A stretch of 64,000 nt of DNA, taken from NCBI GenBank assembly GCA_014529385.2, contig CM043960.1, forward strand, positions 25,424,396-25,488,395, written 5' to 3'. The notes under the pieces are model-generated. The model did no database searches. It had not been told where the DNA came from and saw only the letters and a program-made list of their open reading frames with translations. Within the stretch, counting starts at the first letter, position 1; every line of letters begins with the position of its first letter. Origin of the DNA: Adiantum capillus-veneris. Its lineage: Eukaryota; Streptophyta; Polypodiopsida; Polypodiales; Pteridaceae. The position numbers and the translations under genes are program-made. Below, piece by piece: positions 31,178-42,705 of this stretch.

Positions 31178-33990
31178 GATCAAGATGTTTTTATTGACGA
31201 CATCCCTTGTGCGCTACCTCCTAAACGAGGTAATGATGACCATGCAATTGAACCTTCTTCCAGGAAGTTCACCGCCTAACAAACCTCCTTATAGAGTTTC
31301 TCAAGCTCAACAAGAGGAGATTATGCGGCAAGTGCATGAGTTAGTTGAGAAGGGCATGGTTAGGCCTAGCTCATCTCCATTTTGCTCACCTGTGCTATTA
31401 GTGCAAAAGAAAGACGGCACATATCGTATGTGTGTCGACTATAGAGCACTAAATAGGATCACTATCAAGAATAGGTTTCTCGTTCCACAGGTAGAAGACC
31501 TATTTGATAAGCTACAAGGATCGACCTACTTCAGTGGGATTGACCTAAAAAGTGGCTATCATCAAATAAGGATAGTTGATCAAGACATTGTAAAGACCGC
31601 ATTTCACACCACATTTGGTCTTTATGGATACATTGTCATGCCTTTTGGCTTGACCAATGCACCAGCCACATTCAACCGCTTGATGGAGAAGTTGTTCAGG
31701 CCTCATTGAACCTTCACTGGAGTATTCTTTGATGATATTATCATCTACTCTAATTCATTAGACTTACACAAGCAACACCTCCAGGTAATATTTCAAGTTT
31801 TGAGAGAGAATAAACTTTATGTTAATCGAAAGAAAAGTGAATTTTTCTTGCAAGAGATTCAGTATTTAGGTCACATTATCTCTCAAGATGGCATCCAAAT
31901 GGATCCATCAAAGTTAGAGGTAATATAAGGATGGCCTAAACCAAGGAATCTTCATGAACTAAGAAGCTTTATAGGTATGTGTGCATACTATAGACGCTTC
32001 ATAGAAAAGTTCTCACAAATTGCGGGACCATTACATGACCTAACAAAGAAAAGCATTAGGTATACATGGTCTGCTAAGGAGAACAATGCTTTCGAAAATC
32101 TTATCTCTCAACCTGTGCTTACACTACCGGACCTCTCAAAACCATTTGAGGTCCAATGTGATGCTTGTGGTGATTGCCTTGGAGCTGTTTTGCTCCAAGA
32201 AGGGCACGCCATAGGCTATGAGAGTCGAAGGCTCGACCTTGTTGAGCAAGCTCTAGGCATATATGAAAAGGAACTCCTTGCAGTTCTACATGCCTTAGAC
32301 TCATGGAAGCACTATTTATTGGGGACTCCTTTCATTCTGCGAACGGATCACCAAAGTCTTAAGTACTTCATGACGCAGACCAAGCTCTCCAACAAACAAA
32401 TGAGGTGAGCAAATTTCCTTTCGCAATTTCATTTTCATATTGCTCACATTTCTGGCAAGCATAATCAAGTAGTTGATGCACTCTCAAGACGACCGACAGT
32501 GAATGCGGTTTCCATAGCAACTCACAATGATCTATCTTCAATGATATATGAGTATGCTATTGATCCCGATTTTAGAGATGTGATTTCAGCCCTTGCATTA
32601 GGGAAGAAAGAAGAACCATTTACTTTACAAGATGGTTATCTTCTCTACGGCAATAGACTATGCGTTACTAACTCACTACGTGAGAAAGTAATGTATGAAT
32701 CACATGCTCCACCTTATGCGGGGCATAGAGGGATTCAGTCTACCTTAAAGGGAATTGAAACATATTTCTATTGGCCTACCATAAAAGTGAACATACAAGA
32801 GTATGAAAGTGAACATGTGGTATGCCAAAAGACAAAATTTGATAGAGGGAAGCAACTTGGATTGCTTCAACCCTTGCCAATCCCTAATTCACCATGGGAG
32901 AGTATATCCATGGATTTTATCTTTGGATTGCCTAAGTCTATCCATGGGAATACGGGAATATGGACGATAGTAGACAGGTTCAGTAAACAAGCTCATTTTA
33001 TACCTGTCAAAAATACTATCAAAGCCCATCAAATGGCAACCCTTGTCATTTCACAAATTTTCAAGTACCATGGCTTGCCAATGTCCATAGTGTCGGATAG
33101 AGATCCTAGAATGACCAGTAATTTTTGGAAGGGTCTCTTTGAGAATTTAGGGACAAGGCTAAACTTCTCTTCGGCCTATCATCCACAAACGGATGGCCAA
33201 AGTGAAATAGCTAACCTAACCATTCTCGATCTACTAAAAGCCTATGTAACGGAAGTAGATCAAAGATCCCAATGGGAGAAGTACTTACCCTTAGTGGAGT
33301 ATGCTTACAATAACACTGTACATACTTCCACGGGAAAAGCACCTTTCGAGGTAATTGAGGGGAGATCAAAAAGTCCCTTGCTACTTAAGGTACATGGGAA
33401 GATCTTCGTTTTGCACATGAGTATAGCCGGGACGTACAAGAATCTTTAAAAGATTAAGGATGTTATCTCTATCTCACAGCAAAGGCAAAAGGCTGCTGGT
33501 GACAAGCACAGAAGATCCCAAGCCTTTAAAGAAAATGATTGGGTCTTATTAAAGTTTCCCAAGGCTCGATTAAGGCACACGACGGGCAAGAATCCTACGG
33601 GACACCAAAAGTACTATGCTAAACTAGCAAAAAGGTACTATGGCCCCTTCCAGATTCTTAGGCCAATCAATGAGATGGCCTATCAACTCAAGTTGCCCAA
33701 TCATTGGCTCATACACAATGCTTTCCATGTGAGCCTATTAAAGCCTTACAAAGGAGAGCCACCTCAAGAACCAACTATTGAAGACCCACCAGAGATCGAG
33801 GACCAAGAGGAGGTGTTTCAGCCCGAGTCCATTCTCTGACATGAAGACAAGGTATTAAGAGGCGGTAAGACTATCCGACGATATCTTATTAAGTTTAAGA
33901 ATTATCCTTTTGAAGATGCTAGATGGATGCAAGGCATACAATTAAAGGATAACCTAAACCTTGTCAATGCTTACAATGCTTCCCAAGAGT
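31178..33990 (+). pseudogene. Gypsy-2 pol: RT, RNase H, integrase, chromodomain-like end
   Basis: A chromovirus-type pol, truncated at its 5' end inside the protease-RT linker ([16 protein letters not shown]). [61 protein letters not shown]. RNase H: RTDHQSLKYF. Integrase zinc domain PYAGHRG (first Cys of the pair lost), core ISMDFIFGLP, SIVSDRDPRM, TDGQSEIANL. C-terminus [15 protein letters not shown], then a chromodomain-like YLIKFKNYPFEDARWMQG. Stops at 31707, 31927, 32406, 33447 and 33838 make it a pseudogene. The 5' half and both LTRs were not found. Confidence 0.92.
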
Positions 33991-35324
33991 AAGCAAATGT
34001 ACAAAATGTTAAAAATGAACAAAGTTTTTGTCTTATAAGACTCTCTTTTTCTTTATTGTGCACAAAAATGAAGTAGTATGCATGCTTAGATCAAGTTTGC
34101 GGAGACGACGTCTCCCAAACACCAAGTAGAGCTTGTCACTCTACTATGGAAGATTGATAGGACTAATGTGCAGACATGCTTGCGGCAGCCTCAGGCTCTC
34201 AAGCGCCAAATGGACTAGTCATTACAAGAGTGCTTGGGTGGAGAGAGCAACAAAAAACATAACACCTAGTTAGATAGCATGAACAATACTTTCAAAAGAG
34301 AGAGAAATTAAGCTATTGACAACAATTGAGGACCGGATTTGCATGGAGCCGGTCCCCCCTCCAAAAGGCTTTGTATTATGGTTTCTCCCATCAAGAGAGA
34401 CATTGTACAATACAATTCTTTGTGTTCCTTCAAGACTAGCTAGTGCAATGAAGATGAAAACTTCATGCACTAAGCAAAAGACTTAGCAAACACAACATCA
34501 ATTATCCCCGGTCTCAGACCCAAGACCTCACACACCTTCGAAGATGGTGAGAGCTAGTAGGGTATGAGAGTAGATTGAGAGGAAGAAGGAGTATCTTACG
34601 AGAAAGATGTACATCTCCTCACATAATCACTCATATTAGCATAGCTTAGCTTAGTAATTATCATGGTAGAGGAGATGATCATGCATTGAAGCTTGGCTCT
34701 TGGTTGGATTTGCATCCACATACCAAGAGTGTGTCGATGTAGGCTTCTATCTCACAAGCTTGGAGTAGGTGATGAGCTCTCCATTAAAGCTTGGGAAGAG
34801 ATAGTCTTTTTCTTGCTTCTCACATAGACTGTGTGAGAGTGTGTGTGTGATAATGCCTTGCAAAAATCAGCCCCCTCTCTCTCTTGGGCGAGCCGTCTTG
34901 CTAATTGCTCTTGCTATCCTCCCATTGGACCTCCCCAGGGCTAGCCAATGACTATTAAGCAGCATAAGTGATAGCCTTCTGACATGTGTCCCCCTTTCCC
35001 CTTTTGTGAGAGCTATAGGTAATTTAATAATTCAACTAAACTCTCATTGGACCCCTTTGCCTCTTGGCCAATAGGAATCAGGCAAGCCATTGGGCTGTTG
35101 AATGCTCATTGGACCCCTTGGGAGACTGTCCAATAGTCTTCTAGAGGACTTAATTCTCATTGGTTCTTTTATCAAGTGTTTTTAAATTAATTAAACTAGA
35201 TTTACTCTAGCCTAATTCTCATTGGTCCACCTCCAAGGCCATCCAATAGGAATTGGATACACCTTGTGGGCATCTGGCCTAGGGAGCTGACATGTGTCCC
35301 TCATTCCCTTTGTGTAAAGGGAGC

Positions 35325-35325
<1 letters not shown>
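33991..35325. other. No gene; probable 3' noncoding part of Gypsy-2 with ATTGG/CCAAT repeats
   Basis: Follows the chromodomain end. From 34,920 to 35,260 a loosely repeated unit with CTCATTGGACC and CCAATAG recurs about every 60-120 bases. I could not set LTR borders because no partner copy is in the window. Confidence 0.45.

Positions 35326-35378
<53 letters not shown>
35326..35378. repeat. (GT)n microsatellite
   Basis: About 53 bases of GT. Confidence 0.97.
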
Positions 35379-35381
<3 letters not shown>

Positions 35382-36549
35382 TGTGGCTTTCTCTCTCATC
35401 CCCTACATGCTAGGCTCGCCCCCTCCTATGTAGGGATGTGCAAAGACTTTTTTGGACACACACAAAGAATCCAATTCCCCTATGGTTGACCTTTGGACAC
35501 AACCTTTGAATTTTGGAACCTTAGCATTTTGGAAGTCTTAATGGGCTGAACCTTAGGGTCTTTTTAGCCCATTGTTTCACATGGCTCTTTTGCAGATGGC
35601 CCCCCCTTTGGATCCCTACTGTGGCCAGTCTGCTAGCTTAACCAATATTCTAGCTTTTTCTCCCCTGGCACTTCCCCATATTAAATAATCAGTTTAACAT
35701 GAGAAAATCATTTAGGAGAATTATATATTGATTATTATGACATTACCTCTCTCTTGAAATCATAGTCATCCTCGACTATGGTGTAGAGAAGATAAAGCAT
35801 ATTCATGAGTCCTTTTCTTAGCGGGTAGAGGATCCCTATGTTACCTTCTCTAAGTTCCCCTCCAAAAAATGGCAAATCAAGGATAGTAACCACATCTCGG
35901 CCTACAACTTTTTTCCTTGCTTGAGCAATCTAAGCTCTTACCCTAGTGATTTCTTTTGATCTCATGGGAAGGTTAGAGAATATTGTCATCTTTGTTCAGT
36001 AAACCATATTATCTTTCCAAGCATGCACAAAGTCTATAACCATTTTCCTTTTGAGCAGTTTGAAATGTGTTTGTTAGCTATATCCAGTTTACAACCCAAA
36101 ATTCTCTAGTCAAGACAAGGGTGCTTTGAGCAACCAAACGTTTCAAACTTAACTTATTTCTAAACTCAAGGAGGGCATGCGAACGAGGATTTGGCAAACT
36201 GGTAGACCCTTCAAGACAATCTCTTTGCTCTCGAATCATCATTCTTCTCTTCTCCGCCGTGATGGCCCTAGCTTGCTTACTACAATAAAGAAGGAAAGCC
36301 TAAACTTGCTTAAGAGCTTTCTCCTAATATTTTAAATGATTCCTATTGCGAAAGAAAACATCCTCAAAAATGCATTTGAAACTTGTTTCTTAGAGATTAG
36401 AGTTTGAACAAACTTCTGTCAAAATGAGGCCAACCAGGTGTAAAACAAAAGTTACCTTTGTCCACATTGATCAAAATAGGAAAATGATAAAAAAATACTA
36501 GGGATGTCAATATGGCAAGCAATATTATCCTACATCAAAAAAATTAAAA
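35379..36549. other. Nothing recognised
   Basis: AT-rich sequence without a credible frame or RNA gene. Confidence 0.5.
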
Positions 36550-36713
36550 GGTATTCCTAATGGCTTCAAAAAAATTAAAAGGTATTCTTAAATTTTTTTC
36601 AAAGATTCTCTCAACAACAACAAAAATGATGCGCTAGTCTATAGCCCCTAGCAACGGACAATGATGAAGCACGTAGATTTGCAACAATATTAGCTAGGAA
36701 GGACGGATACAAC

Positions 36714-36766
<53 letters not shown>

Positions 36767-37185
36767 ACACTTTAAACAGAAGAAATCGTTAAAGGAAAAT
36801 AAAGGTGAAGAGAAACACCTCTTTGTATGGACACAAAAGGTGTTTTGACTTTTCACCTTCATATGTCTTTTGACTTTCCACCTTCATCTATCTTTTCATT
36901 TCCTAAACTCACCCTTCACTTATGCACTTAATAAGGCTAGAAAAATACATTTTTCCTCATCGATCAAAATAAGGCGAAACTTGAAATTCTCCCAATTTTC
37001 AAGTCCAAATTTGTGAAGCTTTTGCCAGTGATTACACTAAAACGGCAATCTCAAAATCTAACCGGGATTTTATATTTGTCAACTAGTTAAAACACACTAG
37101 ACCCCTCGGTTTCTTTTCTAACACTGGCACTTAATATGTTTTGAAAGAATTTTTATTTTTTTGTGATTGGGGAGACCTAATCCTA
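36550..37185 (+). repeat. Dispersed repeat R, copy 1, with a 193-bp insertion
   Basis: Matches 50000-50375 in the same orientation (e.g. GAAGCAC-TAGATTTGCAACA, GGACACAAAAGG, CTCACCCTTCACTTATGCAC, GATTGGGGAGACCTAAT). Both copies have a (GA)n after ATACAACATTGA (here 36717-36762). Copy 1 is split by the insertion 36934-37126. The function and class of R are unknown to me. Confidence 0.75.
36924..37136. mobile_element. 193-bp insertion with perfect 10-bp target duplication
   Basis: GCACTTAATA stands at 36924-36933 and again at 37127-37136, and only once (50319-50328) in the otherwise collinear copy of repeat R. The inserted 193 bp (36934-37126) has no coding capacity. Its ends show weak inverted similarity around TAGAAAA (36938-36944 and TTTTCTA at 37114-37120). 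A 10-bp duplication suits a Mutator-like miniature element; the short, imperfect ends leave the class open. Confidence 0.75.
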
Positions 37186-37728
37186 CTTTAAATAAATGTC
37201 AACATTTGTAGTGCATCTAGAACCATGGTTCTCTCAATAGATACAGGCTAGCTTTGCACGGCCGCATTGTGTGTGACACCTCACTAAGCTCCTCTTTCAA
37301 TAGCCCTGACTCTCCCTTGAGTTTTGGGAAAGTCGTGAAGATAAAGAGGAATTTGAGGAAATAGAAAAGTTTCTTAGCCACAAAATCATAGCAAAGGGTG
37401 AAGAGCTATTGAATGAAGGGTTAAAATGTAGGCATTGATGAGAGCAGCCGAATGGCCATTGGCTGCTTTTGAAATTTGCAGGTGGGAAGGTGCCGGGGGA
37501 CCCCAATGTCCCATCTGCCCTTTGTGACTCTCAACACTGAACAGTCGGCTTGCAGCAACTTTCACATTTTCTTTGCGACTCTTCTCTCAAATCTCAATGA
37601 CTGACTCGCTGAGCGCGTCTGGAGGGGAATCTGCGCTCATCCTTTCATCAGTTGCATATCCACGCCCATATGGCGAATTGAAAATTTAAGACCTTTTCTG
37701 CAGCAGCCATTGGGTCCTTCCATTTCTC

Positions 37729-37735
<7 letters not shown>
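37186..37735. other. 5' flank of the cyclin gene, no feature assigned
   Basis: About 550 bases; likely contains the promoter of the plus-strand cyclin gene, but I see no reliable TATA box. Confidence 0.4.
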
Positions 37736-37759
<24 letters not shown>

Positions 37760-38121
37760 ACAGCTTCGCCCGGTCGGCTCCCTTCTATTGGGGATTTTCT
37801 TGGGCGCCCACTTCCTCTTTCGAGGGTCTCTCTCTCTCTCTCTCTCTTGTTGATCCTGCCTTTTCACCACACATCAGTCATTGTCGGCTCTCTCGCTCTC
37901 TCGTAAACTGTCCATCACAAGATTCCGGTTGGCAGCTGGCTTCTCCTGGTCGCTGTATTTCTCATCATGCTCTTCGCTGGTTTTCAACACGAAAGAGCTC
38001 CTTGCTACTGCTGCTCACTGCTCATACTAGCTACTTCTCTCGAAACTAGCGGACTTCTCAACTCCCAGCTAGCCAGCTCACACCCAAGTATTTCAAAGTC
38101 GAAGCGCCTTTCAGCTTCATC
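37736..38121 (+). promoter_or_regulatory. CT-rich core promoter / 5' leader of the cyclin gene
   Basis: Two pyrimidine tracts, (CT)n at 37735-37759 and 37827-37848, within 400 bases upstream of the cyclin ORF. CT-rich tracts around transcription starts and in leaders are common in plant genes. The actual start site is not visible. Confidence 0.4.
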
Positions 38122-38244
38122 ATGTCGCTGTTGAGGACAGGGGTTTTCTGTGTGGACTACATTGCGGTAAGGATCTACCTCTTGGATAGACATGGCAATG
38201 CTTCTCCGTCAAAACTCTGCACGGGCATGAGAGTGGCGGTATGA
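38122..38244 (+). CDS. Upstream ORF 1 of the cyclin mRNA (40 aa)
   Basis: ATG at 38122 to TGA at 38242-38244, ending 16 bases before the main ATG and in another frame. A second uORF (38192-38230, 12 aa) lies inside it in a different frame and a third (38241-38282, 13 aa) overlaps the main start. Ribosomes would meet all three before the cyclin ATG if the transcript starts in the CT-rich leader. Peptide conservation unknown. A GTAAGG at 38166 could be a donor of a leader intron that would remove part of uORF 1. Confidence 0.4.
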   Translation: MSLLRTGVFCVDYIAVRIYLLDRHGNASPSKLCTGMRVAV

Positions 38245-38260
38245 TCACCGGTCTTTGTAC

Positions 38261-39704
38261 ATGCCTCCTCCTGCCCTTTTAAATGGCTTGTGTAAGGGAA
38301 TGGCTCTAAGAAGAGCCTCCTTCGGTAGCTCGTTAGCAGGAAACTCCTTCGAGTCACCTCAAGCGTCTGTTCTTACGAATGATGCTGAATCAAGATCCCC
38401 AGCGACATCCATTGCATCAGACAATGAGCTTCCTAAGATATTGTCGGTTCTATCGGCAACCCTGGATTATCTGATTGCCAGGAATGAGCAGGACTTCCCC
38501 ATCTTCAAAAGTTGTTTCAGTAATGGTCACATCGGATCCCCTGTTCTTTGCAATGGCCGTGTCAATAGCAACTTCAAGCTCACTTTGTTTCATGGCCTTC
38601 GAGCACCAAACATTGGAGTACACAAGTATTTGGAGCGAATTTACAAGTACACAAACTGCAGCCCATCCTGCTTTGTTGTGGCTTATGCATACATGGATCG
38701 CCTTGTTCACCGTCATCCAGATCAGCCCATCATGTCTCTTAATGTACATCGTCTCCTTATTACGTCGGTGATGCTGGCTGCAAAGACTCTTGATGACATG
38801 TAAGTCCTTCTCTGATTTTGGATGATTGTCATCAATGCTGTGTCTCTGCTCACCAGAGTATTGCAATGCAAAATATGGGGAATCTGAGAAGTTTTTGTTT
38901 TGAATTCTTGAATTCTTGTGCAAGTTGATGGAATGGCAGACTGCACAAATGCATCAATATCTCTCAGCTTGTACCGGATCACAAAAATGTAGGCAGGTTT
39001 TCAATGGTTGGGGATATTAATTTAAGTTAATTTCCTTCACATGACTGGAGAACTTGGAAAGTGCTATGTTTATTACCTCCATGCCGTCTTGAAGAACTTA
39101 ATGTCATGCATATGGTTAGTTAGTACTACCATTGAACTTATTGTTGTGGAGGTTTGGTGACATGTTGAGATTGTAGTGGCTCTCATTACCATTAATTAAG
39201 GGTTAATGAAGTACATTGCAGGCGTGCAAGTGTACTGTTATTGTATTTTGCAGTGTGCATTCATGGGTTGGTGCATCTTATTTTGTAAGTTCAAATTTTC
39301 TTCACCCGGGGAAGGCATAGTTATTCGTCTCTTTGTCTTTACATCTTTCACAGAGATCTACTGAAACTTTTAATAAATTCAATAGCTATTCCGATTTGTC
39401 TCATCAGGCATGGAACTCCTAAATGTTTTTTTTTTTTTTTCTGTCTTTCAGACACTACAACAATGCTTTTTTTGCAAGAGTTGGAGGTGTAAGCATTGCT
39501 GAATTGAACAGGATGGAGCTTGATCTGCTATTCCGGTTGGACTTTCGACTTTGTGTGACCACCCACACATTTGAGAGCTACTGTCTCCATTTAGAACAGG
39601 AGTTTTGCCATCTTGGGCACAGGCCAATGGGTAAAGGGCTACCTACTCTTGCCTTTTCCAAGTCAGAAGAATTCCCAAATGCTAAAGAACCGCTTGCTTC
39701 ATGA
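38261..39704 (+). CDS. CYCP: P-type (U-type) cyclin, two exons, 263 aa
   Basis: Exons 38261-38799 and 39452-39704. The cyclin box runs from about residue 110: HKYLERIYKYTNCSPSCFVV, AYMDRLVHRHPDQPIMSL, NVHRLLITSVMLAAKTLDD across the splice, then YNNAFFARVGGVSIAELNRM and MELDLLFRLDFRLCV. These are hallmarks of the PHO80-like plant P/U-type cyclins that bind A-type CDKs and link phosphate and nutrient state to division. The N-terminal 100 residues are Ser-rich. An in-frame TGA at 38228 with no ATG before 38261 supports this start. The length is near the usual 200-260 aa. The last 30 residues (after HLEQE) are unlike the family, and a GTAAAG at 39631 could be another donor, so the C-terminus is less sure. 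Confidence 0.88.
38800..39451 (+). other. CYCP: Intron of the cyclin gene
   Basis: 652 bp. Donor GTAAGT at 38800 after phase-2 codon AT|A; acceptor after a long T tract, TTTCAG at 39446-39451. Splicing here restores the conserved LDD-x-x-YNNA sequence of P-type cyclins, an intron position common in that family. Confidence 0.88.
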
Positions 39705-41102
39705 GGATAACGTGGTCTTGAGTGTCATTAGTCGTTTTTTCAATGAAGCACCTCCTGTATTTCGAAAGGTTTGCTTTTATAAGCAAATGTGTGCTTTCAC
39801 ATCTCCAAATGTATTTGGACTGAAGCTCCAAATCTTATGCGACATCTACATCTTGTGCATTGCTGTATTTATGCAAGTAGTATATGTATGTATAGTCTCT
39901 GTTACAGACAAGTCAATGTGGAAATGCTGCCAAGGGGTTACGGTCGGTTTCTTAATCTTTGATCTTAATTTTTTACCCCCAGCTCCTTTGATCTGCTTCT
40001 TTCAAGGTTTGAACAGTTTGTTATGGCATTATTGCAAATGTACCAGTTGTAAGATGGGTGGCTTGGATTCCGTGAATGATTAGGTGCCATTGTTTGCAGC
40101 ATGTGGAGTTGATTTTAGAAAGGTGAACCGAAATGATTTTACCTCGAAGCAATTGTTCATTGATGCCTCCCAAGATATGGCTTGTGCTTGCTTACGGATA
40201 GAAGAGAATGGATGGATCAAAGTGACTTGATTGTGCTCCAAAACAACCAAATGGCTGGTGAGGAGATGGAATCTGTAGCAACTTGACTGTGTGCCTCAAC
40301 AACCAAATGGTTGGACATTGAGAGAAGATTGATATAGGAGCATTGTAAGAAGAAATTTGTAGCCTACAAATGTTTACTGCCTTAATCACCTCTCCTCTAT
40401 TTGAATTTGTTTTATATCGTAATCTTCTTCTTTTTTTCGCTGTCTCAGTTTTACGGGATTGTGCTCTCACCCACACTTCATGCCCACAAGTGTTCAACTA
40501 TAGTGGGTGTGCTCAAAGGCCCTCACCTTAACCACTAGGACAGCTCCCTTGAGACCAGTTAGTTGTGATCATTTTGAAATGATGATTTTTTTTTGGAGGG
40601 AGGCTCTAAAAAAGTTATATGATATTATCTCTTTCATGCATTGATGGGTCACTTTACAGCTGTCACTATTTTGGGTTGTGTACCTTATCTACAGGATGAG
40701 GATGGGTTTCTGGTTTTGTTATTAGTTTTAGTATTAAATGCTTTTGTGTTGTGTGTCTGTGTGTGTGTTTTGGGTTTTTTGGGGTAGACTCAAAACCAAT
40801 AGATATCATGGCGAGATGGTATCCACTACATTGATCACGGGTAACCATTCTCCAAAGCCTTTGCCATTGGCATACCAAAAACATGCTGCTGAAACCACAC
40901 TGGCCAGCTTGAAAATGGCCATTTGTAAACATGGTAGCACCCAAATCCTTTGTGTAAACATGCTTTAACTAAGCAAATGGGACAATATCTATATCTATAC
41001 TAATAACGATGGGGAAAGGGGTTCCAGCCCCCTCCCCCGACCACGTACTAGCAGGAGAATGATCCGGCCAGTGTGCCCTGTGCCTCCCGGCTTGCACGAC
41101 AC

Positions 41103-41144
<42 letters not shown>

Positions 41145-41204
41145 GCTGAAGGTTGCCGGCCAAACTAGTTAAGCTTAATTGCTTCTCTTATGCTTTTGCA
41201 CATA
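39705..41204. other. 3' flank of the cyclin gene; no further gene seen
   Basis: Frames at 39613-40083 overlap the second exon in another phase and are shadows. A (GA)n microsatellite lies at 41105-41141. A short duplication (ACAACCAAATGG) occurs at 40,243 and 40,300. Confidence 0.5.
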
Positions 41205-41515
41205 TAGGTAGCTGCAAGGCGTTGGGAGGCAACCAAAATTATGCTCACCAACATCCAAAAAATAAAGGAGCATTTGTGTGAAGTTTTGAGTATACTAGGC
41301 TAGGCAGTCATTACAACTTACAAGAGGGAAAACCAAAGCCACTGTGAGTTTTAAACTTAAGGGGACATAATCAAAGGTGAAATGAAGCTTTTGGGTGTTG
41401 GTTTTTGTGGTTGTGAATGAAAGACAACATTATACAATGAGAAGTAGCTATTTGTAAATGTCACATGATGGCTAGTGATATGGTTATTCCAATACAAATT
41501 TGCAGGGAGAACAAA
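41205..41515 (+). repeat. Diverged direct repeat S, copy 1
   Basis: Aligns with 42393-42705 in the same order: GGGAGGC...CCAA, TGCTCACCA, a CATTACAACTTACAAGAGG / GTTGCAACTTGTAAGAGG block, GTGACC/GGGGACATAATC, ATATGATTAT/ATATGGTTAT and TTCCAATACAA/ATCGATACAA. Perhaps 60-65% identical by eye. It could be an old segmental duplication or a remnant of a transposon pair. Confidence 0.5.
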
Positions 41516-42392
41516 ATATCAAGTTAATGCTTGCACAATATCGGTCGAAGTCATTATCCTTGTGTTGGCTGTGTTAGCTGAGGTGGTGTATTTTGTGTGT
41601 GAGTCAGAGCTTTTGTTGTTTTGTCTTGAAGTTTATAAAGAATTAAGGTCTATTGATTGCTATCTTTATTGCCTCTTTTCTCTTTGTCGAGATGGTCTCT
41701 CTACTCATCCTCCTCCAAATAAGGAGGGATTTCCGTTTTTGAAGAATGATGGTGTGGTTCCATGTACATAAAAAGCCAATTGGATTATTATTCTCTTTTT
41801 GAGCATGTGTGATTGTAACATCACTTTTGGAAACTGTGATAGAGAAACTTATGGGGCCCAAGGAATGTGGATGGAGTGTGAGAAGCAATTGAAGCACTCT
41901 ATGTAAGATGGCAGATTGTTGTGGAATTTAGAGTTATAAAGCGCTATTTTATAGGTAAGCATGCCATGAGTGGACCCTAAGTTCATTTTAGCAAGTCATC
42001 TATGCATTTGCAGCCTCCCACATTGTATGTAATTTTCCCATCATGGCATACTTGTCATTCACTTTTTAACTCAAAATTTGTCTATATTGTCTTGACTTTG
42101 TGTACATTTTTACATGATTTGGGCTTGACTTGTCTTCATTGCCCAGTTCACAAGCCATAGCTATACAGTAGACAATTCTACTATATGGCACAGGAGTACT
42201 TCATAGCTGCTATTGTTATTATATTGCAAATTCCCAAATTGTAACAGAGTGCTAGAGTGGCTCCTATTATATAATGCCCGTTTTGTACACATTAGGAGGA
42301 ATAATGTCGGGACGAGGGTCCCGAGAGGTCCACTTAAACTAGGCAAGGAACTATAAAACAGCTGGGTTGGGATCCATTCAGGATTTAAATAT
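41516..42392. other. Nothing recognised between the S repeats
   Basis: A 98-codon plus frame (41475-41771) is hydrophobic but has no known motif; I do not call it a gene. Confidence 0.45.
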
Positions 42393-42705
42393 AGCTATGA
42401 CGGGAGGCCTCCAAGGTTGTGCTCACCATTAATCTCAAAATATAGGAACTTTTGTTATCTCCAAGTTTAGCTTTACTACATTAGACAGTTGTTGCAACTT
42501 GTAAGAGGAAAGAGAAAAGCCATCATAAGTTCTTTACTTTTAAGTGATAGGTGACCAAATGCAACATCTAGATATTGCTTTTGTAGTTGCAACGACCGCA
42601 AAGATGGAAGTTAAGATCATATACACGATATAACCTTTTTGTAGACTTTCACTAGTTGTTTAATAATATGATTATATCGATACAAGATTTGGGAGACATA
42701 ATTTC
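42393..42705 (+). repeat. Diverged direct repeat S, copy 2
   Basis: Partner of 41205-41515, about 1.19 kb downstream. Confidence 0.5.

Noticed and set aside
38450-38923. 157-codon frame antisense to cyclin exon 1
   Set aside because: Antisense shadow of the conserved cyclin box.
39613-40083. 156-codon frame downstream of the cyclin
   Set aside because: It overlaps the second cyclin exon in another phase and has no domain; treated as a shadow and 3' flank.
40192-40497. 101-codon minus-strand frame
   Set aside because: No motif, includes an internal sequence duplication, and the composition is unlike a gene.
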